From NCBI RefSeq assembly GCF_000062885.1, contig NC_009142.1, positions 2,965,584 through 3,029,583 of the forward strand: 64,000 bases of DNA. The letters run 5' to 3'. The notes below the pieces were generated by a model that saw nothing but the letters and a program-made list of their open reading frames with translations, ran no database searches and was not told where the DNA came from. Origin of the DNA: Saccharopolyspora erythraea NRRL 2338 (GTDB lineage: Bacteria; Actinomycetota; Actinomycetes; Mycobacteriales; Pseudonocardiaceae). The position numbers were made by a program, and so were the translations under genes. Positions 43,882 to 52,274 of this stretch are shown here, piece after piece (position 1 is the stretch's first letter; each line of letters opens with the position of its first letter).

Positions 43882-44301
43882 TTACACGCTGGGACGTGCC
43901 TGCTGTTCGATGTACTGCCGAACCACGCTGATCGGGGCGCCGCCGACTGATCCGGCGAAGTATGAGCCCGACCACAACCGAACGCCTTTCCAGTAGGCGA
44001 ACCGCAGGTCCTCGAACTCCTTGCGCAACAGCCGCGACGACACGCCCTTGAGGCTGTTCACCAGCTTCGACACCGCAACCTTTGGCGGGAAGTTCACCAG
44101 CAGGTGTGCGTGGTTGGTTTCGCCGTTGAACTCGGCGAGTTCGCACTCGAAGTCCTCGCACACCGCTCGCATGATCTCTTCCATGCGGTCCAGGTGGTCT
44201 CTCGTGAAGACCGGATTTCGATACTTCGTGATGAAAACCAAGTGCGTGTGCATGAGGTGGATAACGTGTCGACCAGTGCCGAAGCTCGTATCGATCTCCA
44301 T
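43882..44301 (-). CDS. tnpA: IS200/IS605 Y1 transposase TnpA
   Basis: A 139-aa single-strand transposase. The HUH metal motif is His64-Ala65-His66 (NHAHLLV) and the nucleophile Tyr130 (VVRQYIEQQ). The start MEIDTSFGTGRHVIHLMHTH is typical. All catalytic residues are present, so the enzyme looks intact and could mobilise this element. ATG 44301 is preferred over an in-frame upstream start at 44346 because family members begin there. Confidence 0.93.
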   Translation of the reverse strand: MEIDTSFGTGRHVIHLMHTHLVFITKYRNPVFTRDHLDRMEEIMRAVCEDFECELAEFNGETNHAHLLVNFPPKVAVSKLVNSLKGVSSRLLRKEFEDLRFAYWKGVRLWSGSYFAGSVGGAPISVVRQYIEQQARPSV

Positions 44302-45372
44302 TAAACCAAGTGTATGGTGATCAAACGGAAGGAGGTGATCAGCCATGCAACTGAGGTACCGCTACCGCCTGTACCCCACGCCGGGGCAGCGTCAGGCACT
44401 CGCTCGGGCGTTCGGATGTGCTCGCGTGGTCTACAACGACGCCGTGCGTGCCCGTCAGGACGCGCACAAGGCGGGGGAGAAGTACCCGACCGGCACCGTG
44501 TTGCAGAAGCGGCTGATCACCGACGCCAAGAAGACCGCCGAACGTGCGTGGCTCGCTGAAGCTCCGGCGCAGATGCTTCAACAGACCATCCGCGACTGCG
44601 ATGCGGCGTACAAGAACTTCTTTGACTCGCTGAAGGGCAAGCGTGCGGGCCGGAAGATCGGTGCGCCTCGGTTCAAGTCCCGCAAGGACGACCGGCAAGC
44701 CATTCGGTTCACCCGAGGCGCGTTCACCCTGCGAGGCAACGGCCGGTTGGCGCTGGCCAAAATCGGGTGCGTGAAGGTCGCCTGGTCACGGGACCTGCCG
44801 AGTGCGCCCAGCTCGGTCACCGTCGTCAAGACCGCCGACGACCGGTACTTCGCGTCGTTCGTCGTCGAGGTCGGCGACGAAACCCTCCCGCCCGCCGTCG
44901 ACACCGACGGTTCCGACATCGAGATCGGTCTCGACCTCGGACTGTCGGCGTTCGCCGTCGACCAGAACGGGCGCATTATCGACAACCCGCGCTTCCTGCG
45001 TCGCGCCGAACGCCGTTTGAAGCGGCTGCAGCGCGCGGTGTCCCGCAAGCTAAAGGGCAGCAACAATCGCGCCAAGGCCAGGCGGCGCCTGGCGCGGCAG
45101 CACGCCAAGGTCACCGACACCCGGCAGGACTGGCTGTACAAGGCCACGACCAGCATCGTTCGCGAGAACCAAACGATCGTGCTGGAAGACCTGGCCGTGT
45201 CCGGCCTGGCCCGCACCCGCCTGGCGAAGTCGGTGCACGACGCCTCGTGGGGTGCGTTTCGCAGGTTGCTCGAAGAGAAGTCCGCGCGGTACGGCCGCGA
45301 CCTGCTGATCACCGACCGGTGGCTGCCGACCAGCCAGACGTGCTCGGACTGCGGACGCATCGACGGCCCTAA

Positions 45373-46376
45373 GAGCCTGTTCCTGAACTCAGGTGAGGCG
45401 TTTGCTGATGGTGTGGATCATGGCCCAGCGGACCATGGCTTCGTGATGTTCGGGGCGGCGTTCGTAGTCGCGCACGCAGCGGCGATGCTGGTTGATCCAG
45501 GCCAGAGTGCGTTCCACGACCCATCGACGTGGCAGGACAACGAACCCCACCTGACCTGCGAGTTTCGAGACGATTTCGATGCTGATCCCGAACAACGACT
45601 TGGTCCAGTCGATGAGCGTGCCTGTGTAGCCGGAATCGGCCCAGACCAAGCGGATACTCGGGCACAGATAGCGCAGGCGAGCCAGGAGGTTGCGAGCGGC
45701 GACGCGGTCTTGGGCCTCGGCACCGGTCACGAGCACGCAGATCAGGAGACCGAGCGTATCCACAGCGATGTGGCGTTTACGGCCGTTGATCTTCTTGCCC
45801 GCGTCGAAGCCCCGACTCTCTGCGCTAACGGTCTCGGCGGCTTTGACCGAGGCGGAGTCGATACTGCCGGCGCTGGGTCCAGCACGACGCCCCTGGGACA
45901 GTCGCGCACGATCACGCAGAGCGTCGAGCAGCGCTTGAGTGGCTCCGACTGACTCCCACGCAGCGAAGTGGTTGTACACAGTGGACCACGGCGGGAAATC
46001 CGCTGGTAGAGCCCGCCACTTGATGCCGTTGTCGACCACGTACAGGATCGCGTCAACGATCTCGCGGCGGCAGTGTTTGGTTCGACGCCCGCCTCGACCG
46101 GCCAGCCACCCTGGCGTCGGTAGCAGCGGTTCGATGATCGCCCACTGCGCCTCGCTCATATCCGACGGATAGCGACGTGACCTGTGTGACCGGCGATGCG
46201 AGGTGGCCAGCAGGCAGCATTGCCCACCCCGCGCGTGAACCAGCGACGTATTCGGGCACGATGACACCTCGGGACTCCTCGGTAGAGCGGATGACTAGGC
46301 ATCAACCGATCTACCAGGAGTCCCTTCTCATGCCCGCACCCACCCACCACCCAAGATCAAGTTCAGGAACAGGCTC
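45373..46376. mobile_element. IS5-family element A (1004 bp)
   Basis: Terminal inverted repeats GAGCCTGTTCCTGAACT (45373-45389) and its exact complement (46360-46376) are perfect over 17 bp. The flanking TAA at 45370-45372 and 46377-46379 is the 3-bp target duplication expected for TNA-targeting IS5 relatives. The element carries one transposase gene. It inserted into the left TAA of element B. Confidence 0.9.
45389..46267 (-). CDS. IS5-family DDE transposase of element A
   Basis: A 292-aa transposase. SDMSEAQWAIIEPLLP is the typical start of the DUF4096 domain, followed by KWRALPADFPPWSTVYNHFA. The DDE residues lie in SIDSASVKAA (Asp), VWADSGYTG (Asp) and VERTLAWINQHRR (Glu). It appears complete. 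GTG 46267 is used; the first ~35 residues are poorly conserved, and an ATG in SDMSEAQW is an alternative start. Confidence 0.92.
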   Translation of the reverse strand: MSSCPNTSLVHARGGQCCLLATSHRRSHRSRRYPSDMSEAQWAIIEPLLPTPGWLAGRGGRRTKHCRREIVDAILYVVDNGIKWRALPADFPPWSTVYNHFAAWESVGATQALLDALRDRARLSQGRRAGPSAGSIDSASVKAAETVSAESRGFDAGKKINGRKRHIAVDTLGLLICVLVTGAEAQDRVAARNLLARLRYLCPSIRLVWADSGYTGTLIDWTKSLFGISIEIVSKLAGQVGFVVLPRRWVVERTLAWINQHRRCVRDYERRPEHHEAMVRWAMIHTISKRLT

Positions 46377-46388
46377 TAAGACGGGATC

Positions 46389-46880
46389 TCATTTGGGGTT
46401 GTTATGGGTGAGCAGATCCAGTTTGGCGGCGCGGCGGTAGCAGATCACCGCGCAGGCCAGGCTGGCGAATGCCGCGTAGTGGGCGGCCTTGCGCTCGTAG
46501 CGGCGAGCCAGCCGACGGAACCGGGAAACCCACTCCAGGGTGCGTTCGATGACGTAGCGGTGGCGTCCCAGCCGGGTGGTCGACTCGATACCCCGGCGAG
46601 CGATCCGGGCGATGATTCCTCTCCGACGCAACGCGTGTCGGCAGACCGGATAGTCGTAGCCCTTGTCGGCGTGCAGCTTGCGCGGCCGACGTCGAGGCCG
46701 TCCGGCAGACCCTCTGACCGGCGCAACCGCATCGATCACCGTCTGAAGTTCCCGGTGATCGTTGCGGTTGGCCGCGGAGATGACCACGGCCAGCGGGATG
46801 CCACTGCGGTCGCTCATCGCGTGGATCTTCGAGCCGGGCTTGCCTCGATCCACCGGGCTGGGGCCGGTCAGGTCCCCCTT
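46389..46880 (-). CDS. Element B transposase, downstream reading frame (orfB)
   Basis: About 164 codons from the frameshift site: LTGPSPVDRGKPGSKIHAMS, LHADKGYDYP with the second Asp, and VIERTLEWVSRFRRLARRYE with the Glu of the DDE triad. It lacks its own start in the right place, so it is expected to be made as an orfA-orfB fusion through -1 frameshifting, as in several IS5-group elements. Confidence 0.85.
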   Translation of the reverse strand, partial: KGDLTGPSPVDRGKPGSKIHAMSDRSGIPLAVVISAANRNDHRELQTVIDAVAPVRGSAGRPRRRPRKLHADKGYDYPVCRHALRRRGIIARIARRGIESTTRLGRHRYVIERTLEWVSRFRRLARRYERKAAHYAAFASLACAVICYRRAAKLDLLTHNNPK

Positions 46881-47221
46881 TTGCCCGCCCGGATGTGCAT
46901 GCTGTCCACCGACGCCCGGGACCAGTCGATCGCTCCAGCGGTGCCGAGCAGGTCCAGCAGTTCCTGGTGCAGCCGGGTGAACACGTCGGCTTGGGACCAC
47001 TCGGTGAACCGGCGGTGTGCGGTGGCGCAGCTGACTCCGAACGAGGTGGGCAGCGCTGACCAGGCGCACCCGGTTTGCAGCACGTACAGGATCGCGGCCA
47101 GCACCGCGCGGTCGTCCAGCCGACGCCGACCTCCGCCCTGGTGGCGTTGCGGCGCTTCGGGCAACAGCGAACGCGCCAGCAGCCACAACGGCTCCGGACA
47201 CCACTTCTCCACATCGCTCAC
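46868..47221 (-). CDS. Element B transposase, upstream reading frame (orfA)
   Basis: 117 codons with the DUF4096 start region (PEPLWLLARSLLPEAPQRHQ, DDRAVLAAILYVLQTGCAWS) ending at VDSMHIRAGKRGT and TGA. The first DDE aspartate (VDSMH) is in this frame. A slippery run (minus strand AAAAGGGGG, 46874-46882) just before the stop allows a -1 shift into orfB. Confidence 0.85.
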   Translation of the reverse strand: MSDVEKWCPEPLWLLARSLLPEAPQRHQGGGRRRLDDRAVLAAILYVLQTGCAWSALPTSFGVSCATAHRRFTEWSQADVFTRLHQELLDLLGTAGAIDWSRASVDSMHIRAGKRGT

Positions 47222-47497
47222 AGTTGATCAACGATATCCCCCTCCCAAGGGCACACCCAAATGAGATGTGGTCTAAACCGCTGTCGGTACGCACCTGGGA
47301 GTGCCCGTGCGGCGCGGTCCACGACCGCGACCGCAACGCAGCACGCAAACATCCTCGCCGCCGGACGGGCGGAGAGGCTAAACGCCTGTGGAGGCGACGT
47401 AAGACCCCACACCGGGGCGGTGGCCGTGGAAGCAGGAACCCACCGAAGCGCCGCGTAGGCGCAGTAGGAATCCCCGCCCGTCAGGCCGGGGAGGACG

Positions 47498-48256
47498 TCA
47501 ACGCGCTGTCCAACCGCCGTCCACGTAGAGCTCGGAGCCGGTGACGAAGCCGGCGTCGTCGGAAGCCAGGAACGCCACCGCGGCAGCGACCTCGTGGGTC
47601 TGCCCGAGGCGGCCCATCGGAGTGCCCTCCACCATGGCGGTGTGCCGCCGGGTGCCGTGCCACAGTCCGCGCGACCGGTCGGTCTCGATGAAGCCCGGGT
47701 GCACCGAGTTGACCCGCACGCCGCGGGATCCCCAGTGCAGCGCGGCGTTCTTGGTCATCAGGCGGACCGCTCCCTTGGCCGCGTGGTAGGAGAAGTGCGT
47801 CCCGAACCCGCCGACGGTGCCGAAGATCGACGCGATGTTCACGATCGACCCTCCTCCGCAGCGTTCGATCACCGGGCCGGCGTGCTTCATGCCGAGCCAC
47901 ACGCCCCTTTGCGTCACCGCGGTCACCTGGTCCCAGGTCTCCGCGGTTTCGCTCTCGACCGTGGTCGCCTCGCCGATGCCGGCGTTGTTGACCAGCACGG
48001 CCAGGGCGCCGAGATCCTCGAGCACACTGGTGACGACCTGCTGCCAGGCGGACTCGTCGGTGACGTCGAGCCGCATGCCCACCGCCCGTGCCCCGGCGTC
48101 GGCCAGATCCGCGGTGAGCCGGTCGCATGCGTCCTGGTCCACGTCGGTGACCACGACGGTCGCGCCCTCGGCGGCCAGCCGGTGCGAGATGGCCGCACCG
48201 ATGCCTCCGCTCGCTCCGGTCACGAGTGCGACCCGCTGGGACAGTCGATCCTGCAT
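47498..48256 (-). CDS. SDR family oxidoreductase
   Basis: A 252-aa SDR: TGASGGIG (residues 13-20), TDVDQDA after the second strand (NAD-type), LVNNAGIGEA, active-site NIASIFG and YHAAKGAV. The ending YVDGGWTAR is intact although the IS element lies 5 bp away. It probably oxidises a pathway hydroxyl. ATG with AAGAGGCTGCC upstream. It is downstream of, and in the same direction as, the dienoyl-reductase-like gene at 48351, so the two likely share a transcript. Confidence 0.92.
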   Translation of the reverse strand: MQDRLSQRVALVTGASGGIGAAISHRLAAEGATVVVTDVDQDACDRLTADLADAGARAVGMRLDVTDESAWQQVVTSVLEDLGALAVLVNNAGIGEATTVESETAETWDQVTAVTQRGVWLGMKHAGPVIERCGGGSIVNIASIFGTVGGFGTHFSYHAAKGAVRLMTKNAALHWGSRGVRVNSVHPGFIETDRSRGLWHGTRRHTAMVEGTPMGRLGQTHEVAAAVAFLASDDAGFVTGSELYVDGGWTAR

Positions 48257-48350
48257 GGCAGCCTCTTCCCTGGTTGTTCGTTCGTGCTGCGGAAAGCCGA
48301 GATCGCCGCTCGCGTGGCGCTGTCCATCGCGGGCGCGGGCGCACAGGCGG

Positions 48351-50369
48351 TCAGCTGGGCACCGGCGCCGTGAGGCCGAGTTCGGCGAGGATCGCCTCGG
48401 CGGCTGCCCGGCCCTCCGCGACAGCGTGCGAGAGGCGGCGGGGGACGACGCAGTCGCCGATGGCGCGCACGGTCTGCTGTGCTGCGGCGGCGTGGTGGTA
48501 CTTCCGCGGTCGGCGTTCACCTACTACCACCAGTACGTCGGCCTCGACGTACGACTTGCGGCCGTCCAGGAGACTTGTGAGGGTGAGTCGATGTCCGGTG
48601 CCCCCGGTGACCGTGGTCAGGGGGATGATTCGCAACGCGGCTCCGGCGAGCCGTTGCAGCAGTTGCGTCCGGTTCTCCAGCGACAGACCGGATGCGAACC
48701 CGGCACCGGGTGTGATCATCAGGACCTCACGCGCGCCGGCTGCGAGCGCGGCCTCAACGGCGCCGATCCCGCTCCACCAACCGAAACCGTCGTCCAGCAC
48801 CGCGACGGTGCCTCCGCGTCGGGTGAGTTTCCCTGCCCGGGCGAGGAAATCCGTGCTGGGGATCGGGGCGACCTCGCCGGCGATGCGCGCGCCGGTCTCT
48901 TCGGCGCCGGTGGCGAGCACGACATGGCTGTGCTCGGCCAGGTCGCTCCCGGCCGGGGCGTGCCCGAGCACGAGCCGAGCGCCGGTGTCGTGGACCTGCG
49001 CGCACTGGTAGTCGACGAAACGCCGCCATTCGGATCTCCAGGGCGCCGAACCCGCAGACCGGAGCTGCCCGCCGACCTCGTCGGCGTGCTCGAAGACCGT
49101 CACCGGCACGCCGTTGCGGCCGAGGTTCAGCGCGCACTCCATCCCCGCCGGGCCGGCACCCACCACGGCGACACCGGCACCCCCGGAGACCCGCGCCCGC
49201 GAGAGCAGGAGCGGACTGGCGGGGCGGACCGTGAGGCCCGGTGGTGCCAACTCGGGGTTCACAGTGCACAGAGCGGTCGGTTCGAACGTGCGGCAGTCCT
49301 CGTTGCACGCCGTGCAGGGACGAACGGACCTCTCGGCTCCCGCCAGTACTTTCTTCGGGAAGTCCGGGTCGGCGATCAGCGCTCGCGCCACGCCTACCAG
49401 GTCCGCACCCGATCGCAACGCGGCCTCGATGTCGGCCGTCGTCCGGAACGACTGGCTGACCAGCAGCGGCACGTCGAGCGCCGCCCGGAGCCGGTCGACG
49501 CTCGCCAGCAGTGGGGGACTGGTGGTGGCCATGCCTTGGACGTAGCTGTTGCGGACGCCGGTGGTGACGTTGAGGTAGTCGAAGCGGGAAGCGTTGTGCA
49601 GGCGCGGCAACAGGTCGAGCAGATCGTCGAGGTCCAGACCGGACTCCGCGCCACCCTCGACCGAGACCCGGACGCCGATCGGCGCCGCGCCGATCTCGGC
49701 TCGCACCGCGTCGATCACCTGGGACAGCAGGGCGATGCGCCGATCGGGGCTGCCGCCGTACTCGTCGGTGCGCGTGTTGGTCGCCCGGGACAGGAACTGG
49801 GCCAACAGGTAGCCGTGCCCGGCGGAGAGCTCCACTCCGTGGAATCCGGCGCTCACCGCATTGGCCGCCGACATGCGGAACTGGTCCACCACGCGCCGGA
49901 TCTCGGCGGTGGTCATCGGGAACGGGGCGGTGGGTTCACGTGGCGAGCGGACCGCGCCGGCGGACACGGGTGCGTAGTGGCTTGCCGCTCCGAGCGTTTC
50001 CCGGCCCAGGTGCACCAGTTGTGCGATGGCGACCGCGCCGGACGAGGTGATGGCTTGGGCGCGTCTTCGAAGGGCATCGCGGATCTCCGGGCGCCACGCT
50101 TCGGTCAGGTACCGCTGGCGGATCGTGGATTCGCGTGCGACGACGGTTCCGCCGGTGATGACCATGCTCACGCCTCCACGTGCGAGGCGTCGCCAGTACG
50201 CGGCGTCCGCGGTGGTCGGGGCGCCGTCGACGACCGCCGCGGTGGCGTGGGCTGCGGCGACCAGCCGGTTCGCGAGACGCAGGTTCGCGATCTCGAACGG
50301 GCTCGCCGCAGCCAATGGCGCGCCTACTGCTGGGTTCCGCCCGGAGATCGCCTGCGCGGAGTCGGCCAT
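48351..50369 (-). CDS. NADH:flavin oxidoreductase, 2,4-dienoyl-CoA reductase type
   Basis: A 672-aa flavo-iron-sulfur enzyme. The Old Yellow Enzyme barrel (residues ~25-370) contains the hallmark VELSAGHGYLLAQFLSRATN and TDEYGGSPDRR. The cluster motif CTACNEDC...LCTVNP supplies four cysteines for [4Fe-4S]. The C-terminal half has an FAD/NAD domain (VVGAGPAGMECALNLGRNG). The layout equals bacterial 2,4-dienoyl-CoA reductase and trimethylamine dehydrogenase. It would reduce a conjugated double bond. ATG follows GGGAGGAAGTAGCG. The divergent promoter carries operator copies. Confidence 0.93.
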   Translation of the reverse strand: MADSAQAISGRNPAVGAPLAAASPFEIANLRLANRLVAAAHATAAVVDGAPTTADAAYWRRLARGGVSMVITGGTVVARESTIRQRYLTEAWRPEIRDALRRRAQAITSSGAVAIAQLVHLGRETLGAASHYAPVSAGAVRSPREPTAPFPMTTAEIRRVVDQFRMSAANAVSAGFHGVELSAGHGYLLAQFLSRATNTRTDEYGGSPDRRIALLSQVIDAVRAEIGAAPIGVRVSVEGGAESGLDLDDLLDLLPRLHNASRFDYLNVTTGVRNSYVQGMATTSPPLLASVDRLRAALDVPLLVSQSFRTTADIEAALRSGADLVGVARALIADPDFPKKVLAGAERSVRPCTACNEDCRTFEPTALCTVNPELAPPGLTVRPASPLLLSRARVSGGAGVAVVGAGPAGMECALNLGRNGVPVTVFEHADEVGGQLRSAGSAPWRSEWRRFVDYQCAQVHDTGARLVLGHAPAGSDLAEHSHVVLATGAEETGARIAGEVAPIPSTDFLARAGKLTRRGGTVAVLDDGFGWWSGIGAVEAALAAGAREVLMITPGAGFASGLSLENRTQLLQRLAGAALRIIPLTTVTGGTGHRLTLTSLLDGRKSYVEADVLVVVGERRPRKYHHAAAAQQTVRAIGDCVVPRRLSHAVAEGRAAAEAILAELGLTAPVPS

Positions 50370-50550
50370 CGCTACTTCCTCCCACATTCGGTGGTCGTGA
50401 CGTCTCGTCGGACGGATGCGCGCGTCGAAAGCCCGGAGCCTCGGTGGCGAAGCGCGGGACGGAGCGGGCGTGCGCGGCAGCAACGCCGGACGCTTTGCCG
50501 CCGACGCCGGGGGAAACTGCTCCGGTAGGAGGGTCACGCCGCAGTGGTGA

Positions 50551-50563
50551 ACCGACTTCAGTT
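50551..50563. promoter_or_regulatory. Degenerate operator-like half site
   Basis: ACCGACTTCAGTT keeps only the right half (TTCAGTT) of the island palindrome. It lies in the 320-bp divergent promoter between the dienoyl-reductase and the acyl-CoA dehydrogenase genes, 90 bp from the better copy. No gene is seen in this interval. Confidence 0.35.
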
Positions 50564-50639
50564 GGAAGATAGGAGTCTCCGGCGGATGCGTCAACCAGCG
50601 CGCGCGGCCTTGCCGAGCGGTGCCACGCGACCTATCCTG

Positions 50640-50653
50640 AAGTCAATTCAGTT
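50640..50653. promoter_or_regulatory. Operator copy 5 (AAGTCAATTCAGTT)
   Basis: 12 of 14 positions match AACTGAATTCAGTT. It lies 40 bp before the acyl-CoA dehydrogenase start, in the divergent promoter shared with the dienoyl-reductase gene. It extends the putative TetR regulon across the IS insertion. Confidence 0.65.
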
Positions 50654-50692
50654 CACTTGAGGTGGGTGTCGGACCCGCCGCCGGGAGGTTCG

Positions 50693-51817
50693 ATGCGGGA
50701 CCTGAACATCGACCCTGCTCTGCTTCTGGAGACCCCCGAACGGTCGCAGTTGCGGCACCTGCTGCGGGACTTCTTCGCCGAGACCTCGTCCCCCGAGGAC
50801 ATCCGCAAGCACGTCGAGTCCGCGCGGGGACACGACGAGGTGCAGTGGCGGCGGCTGGCCGCCGAGATCGGCGTGCAGTGCCTGGTGGTCCCGGAGGAGT
50901 ACGGCGGTGCCGGGTACTCGTTCACCGAGCTCGCGGTGGTGCTGGGCGAAGCCGGGCGCGCCCTGTGCTGCGCTCCTCTGCTGCCCACGCTCGCGCTCGC
51001 CGTGCAGGCGCTGCTGTTGAGCGGCGACGACGACGCCCGTGCGCGCTACCTGCCGGGGATCGCCGAGGGCGAGACCACCGCGACGGTGGCCGGTTTCGGC
51101 GACGAGACCGAGGTCGTCGCGGAGCCGGCACGGGCGGGTTGGATACTTCGCGGCGGCGCGGATTTCGTGCTGGACGGGCACGGGGCGGACCTGGTCCTGG
51201 TGCACGCCCGCTCGCCGGAGGGTCCCCGGCTGCTGCTGTGGGAGGCCGGCACGGGCGGGTGCACCCGGACGCCACGACAGGTGCTCGACCCGACTCGTCG
51301 CCAAGCGCGGCTGGAGTTCACCGGGGCGGCGGCGACGCCGGTCGGGGAGGCGGGTGATCGAGCGCTCGACGTCATGCGAAGGGTGCTCGACATCGGGCGA
51401 GTGGCGTTGGCGGTCGAACAGGAAGGTGGCTGCGGGCACGCGCTCGACGCCACCGTGTCGTACGCCCTGCAGCGCAAGCAGTTCGGGCGTGCGATCGGTT
51501 CGTTCCAGGCAGTGAAGCACCGGCTGGCCGATCTGCTGGTCGAGGTGGAGGCCGCCCGGTCGGCCGCCGCCTACGCCACCGCGTGCGTCACAAGCGCGTC
51601 ATCGGATCTGCCGGTCGCGGCCAGCACGGCCAAGGCGGTGTGCTCCCAGGCGTTCCGGCGCGCCGCGGCCGAATACGTCCAGCTGCACGGCGGGATCGGG
51701 TTCACATGGGAGCACCCCGCGCACCTGTACCTCAGGCGGGCGCGTTCATCGGAGGTCATGCTCGGCACCGCCGACGATCACCTGGGCCGCCTCGCCGACC
51801 TACTCGAACTCCAGTGA
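50693..51817 (+). CDS. Acyl-CoA dehydrogenase
   Basis: A 374-aa protein of the short ACAD group: VVPEEYGGAGYSFTELAVVL in the N-domain, LQRKQFGRAIGSFQAVKHRL and YVQLHGGIGFTWEHPAHLYL in the C-domain. The middle beta-domain is shortened and lacks the usual TEP..GSD FAD motif (here AGFGDETEVVAEPARAGWIL). It may therefore be the second subunit of a heteromeric dehydrogenase, as in steroid degradation (FadE26/FadE27 pattern; inference). ATG follows GGGAGGTTCG. Confidence 0.92.
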   Translation: MRDLNIDPALLLETPERSQLRHLLRDFFAETSSPEDIRKHVESARGHDEVQWRRLAAEIGVQCLVVPEEYGGAGYSFTELAVVLGEAGRALCCAPLLPTLALAVQALLLSGDDDARARYLPGIAEGETTATVAGFGDETEVVAEPARAGWILRGGADFVLDGHGADLVLVHARSPEGPRLLLWEAGTGGCTRTPRQVLDPTRRQARLEFTGAAATPVGEAGDRALDVMRRVLDIGRVALAVEQEGGCGHALDATVSYALQRKQFGRAIGSFQAVKHRLADLLVEVEAARSAAAYATACVTSASSDLPVAASTAKAVCSQAFRRAAAEYVQLHGGIGFTWEHPAHLYLRRARSSEVMLGTADDHLGRLADLLELQ

Positions 51818-51853
51818 GCACTGCTTTGCTCATCGACGGAACACGGAGACGCC

Positions 51854-52174
51854 ATGTACAACCTCGTCCTGCTCGCTTCACGCCCGCCGGACTGGACGCA
51901 CGAGCAGTTCATCGACTGGTGGCGAGGTGAACACGCCGAGCTGACCTGCCGTCTGCCCGGCCTGCGGGCGTGGCGGCACACCGAGATCGACTCAGCGCTG
52001 GAATCGCGGTCGCAGGGGTGGGACGGGGTGTCCGTGCTCAGCTTCGACAGCGAGGACGACCTGCGCAAGGCGTTGGCCAGTCCGGAGTGGGCGGCGGCCG
52101 TGGCCCAGGTCGGGGACATGCGTGGCCGGCGCATCGCGGTGATGGGCCACGAGCGGGAGATGTACTCCGGATGA
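51854..52174 (+). CDS. EthD-domain protein
   Basis: A 106-aa dimeric alpha/beta-barrel (ferredoxin-like) protein: PDWTHEQFIDWWRGEHAELT is the EthD signature and VSVLSFDSEDDLRKALASPE the middle helix. EthD proteins assist ring-oxidation and ether-degrading systems, exact role unknown. ATG follows ACACGGAGACGCC, 36 bp after the dehydrogenase gene, so cotranscribed. Confidence 0.9.
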   Translation: MYNLVLLASRPPDWTHEQFIDWWRGEHAELTCRLPGLRAWRHTEIDSALESRSQGWDGVSVLSFDSEDDLRKALASPEWAAAVAQVGDMRGRRIAVMGHEREMYSG

Positions 52175-52216
52175 TCGCTTCGCGGCGAGCCTGGGGTTGG
52201 CAGGGTTTCCCGGTGC

Positions 52217-52258
52217 GTGGCGGAGGGAGCCGTGCCGGGGCTCGGTTCCCTCCGCCAC
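52217..52258. terminator. Bidirectional terminator between convergent genes
   Basis: Perfect 12-bp inverted repeat (GTGGCGGAGGGA / TCCCTCCGCCAC), extended by a further imperfect GCCG/CGGT pairing, between the EthD gene and the convergent GMC oxidoreductase. Confidence 0.88.
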
Positions 52259-52274
52259 GAGCCGTCTGCGGGTT

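Larger units (their letters stand above)
46380..47273. mobile_element. IS5-family element B (894 bp)
   Basis: Ends GACGGGATCTCATTTGGG and (complement of right end) GACCACATCTCATTTGGG match at 15 of 18 positions. It is flanked by TAA at 46377-46379 and 47274-47276. Removing A and B with one TAA at each step rebuilds the tnpB codons exactly. B was therefore first into tnpB, and A later duplicated B's left TAA. Confidence 0.85.
44345..47458 (+). pseudogene. tnpB: RNA-guided nuclease TnpB, split by insertions and frameshifted
   Basis: The 5' part (44345-45372) encodes 342 residues including RuvC residues Asp197 (IGLDLGLS) and Glu281 (VLEDLAV) and the first zinc pair CSDCG. It stops inside codon AA|A. 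After 1.9 kb of nested IS DNA the frame resumes at 47277 (KPLSVRTWECPCGAVHDRDR NAAR), restoring the second zinc site and the last RuvC Asp. An extra A in the run at 47347-47349 then shifts it; the intended ending (NILAAGRAERLNACGGDVRP...) continues in the next frame to TAG 47458. TnpB is therefore inactive twice over. Confidence 0.9.
43862..47492. mobile_element. IS200/IS605-type element, interrupted by two IS5-type insertions
   Basis: Divergent tnpA (minus) and tnpB (plus) are 43 bp apart. The left end shows a small hairpin ACCGG/CCGGT (43862-43879) and the right end TCCCCG/CGGGGA (47471-47492). Both contain CGTCAGGCCGG, as expected for subterminal hairpins of this family. The exact ends are not determinable here. 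Without the nested elements it would be about 1.7 kb. It sits between the MBL gene and the convergent SDR, whose stop lies 5 bp after the right hairpin. Confidence 0.8.

Noticed and set aside
43882-47458. TnpA-TnpB pair as an active RNA-guided system with a functional guide RNA
   Set aside because: TnpB is split by two IS elements and frameshifted, so the guide RNA region at its 3' end is cut off from an active nuclease.
47817-50528. 903-codon plus-strand open frame
   Set aside because: It is antisense to the dienoyl-reductase and SDR genes, which have full motifs; composition is that of a shadow frame.
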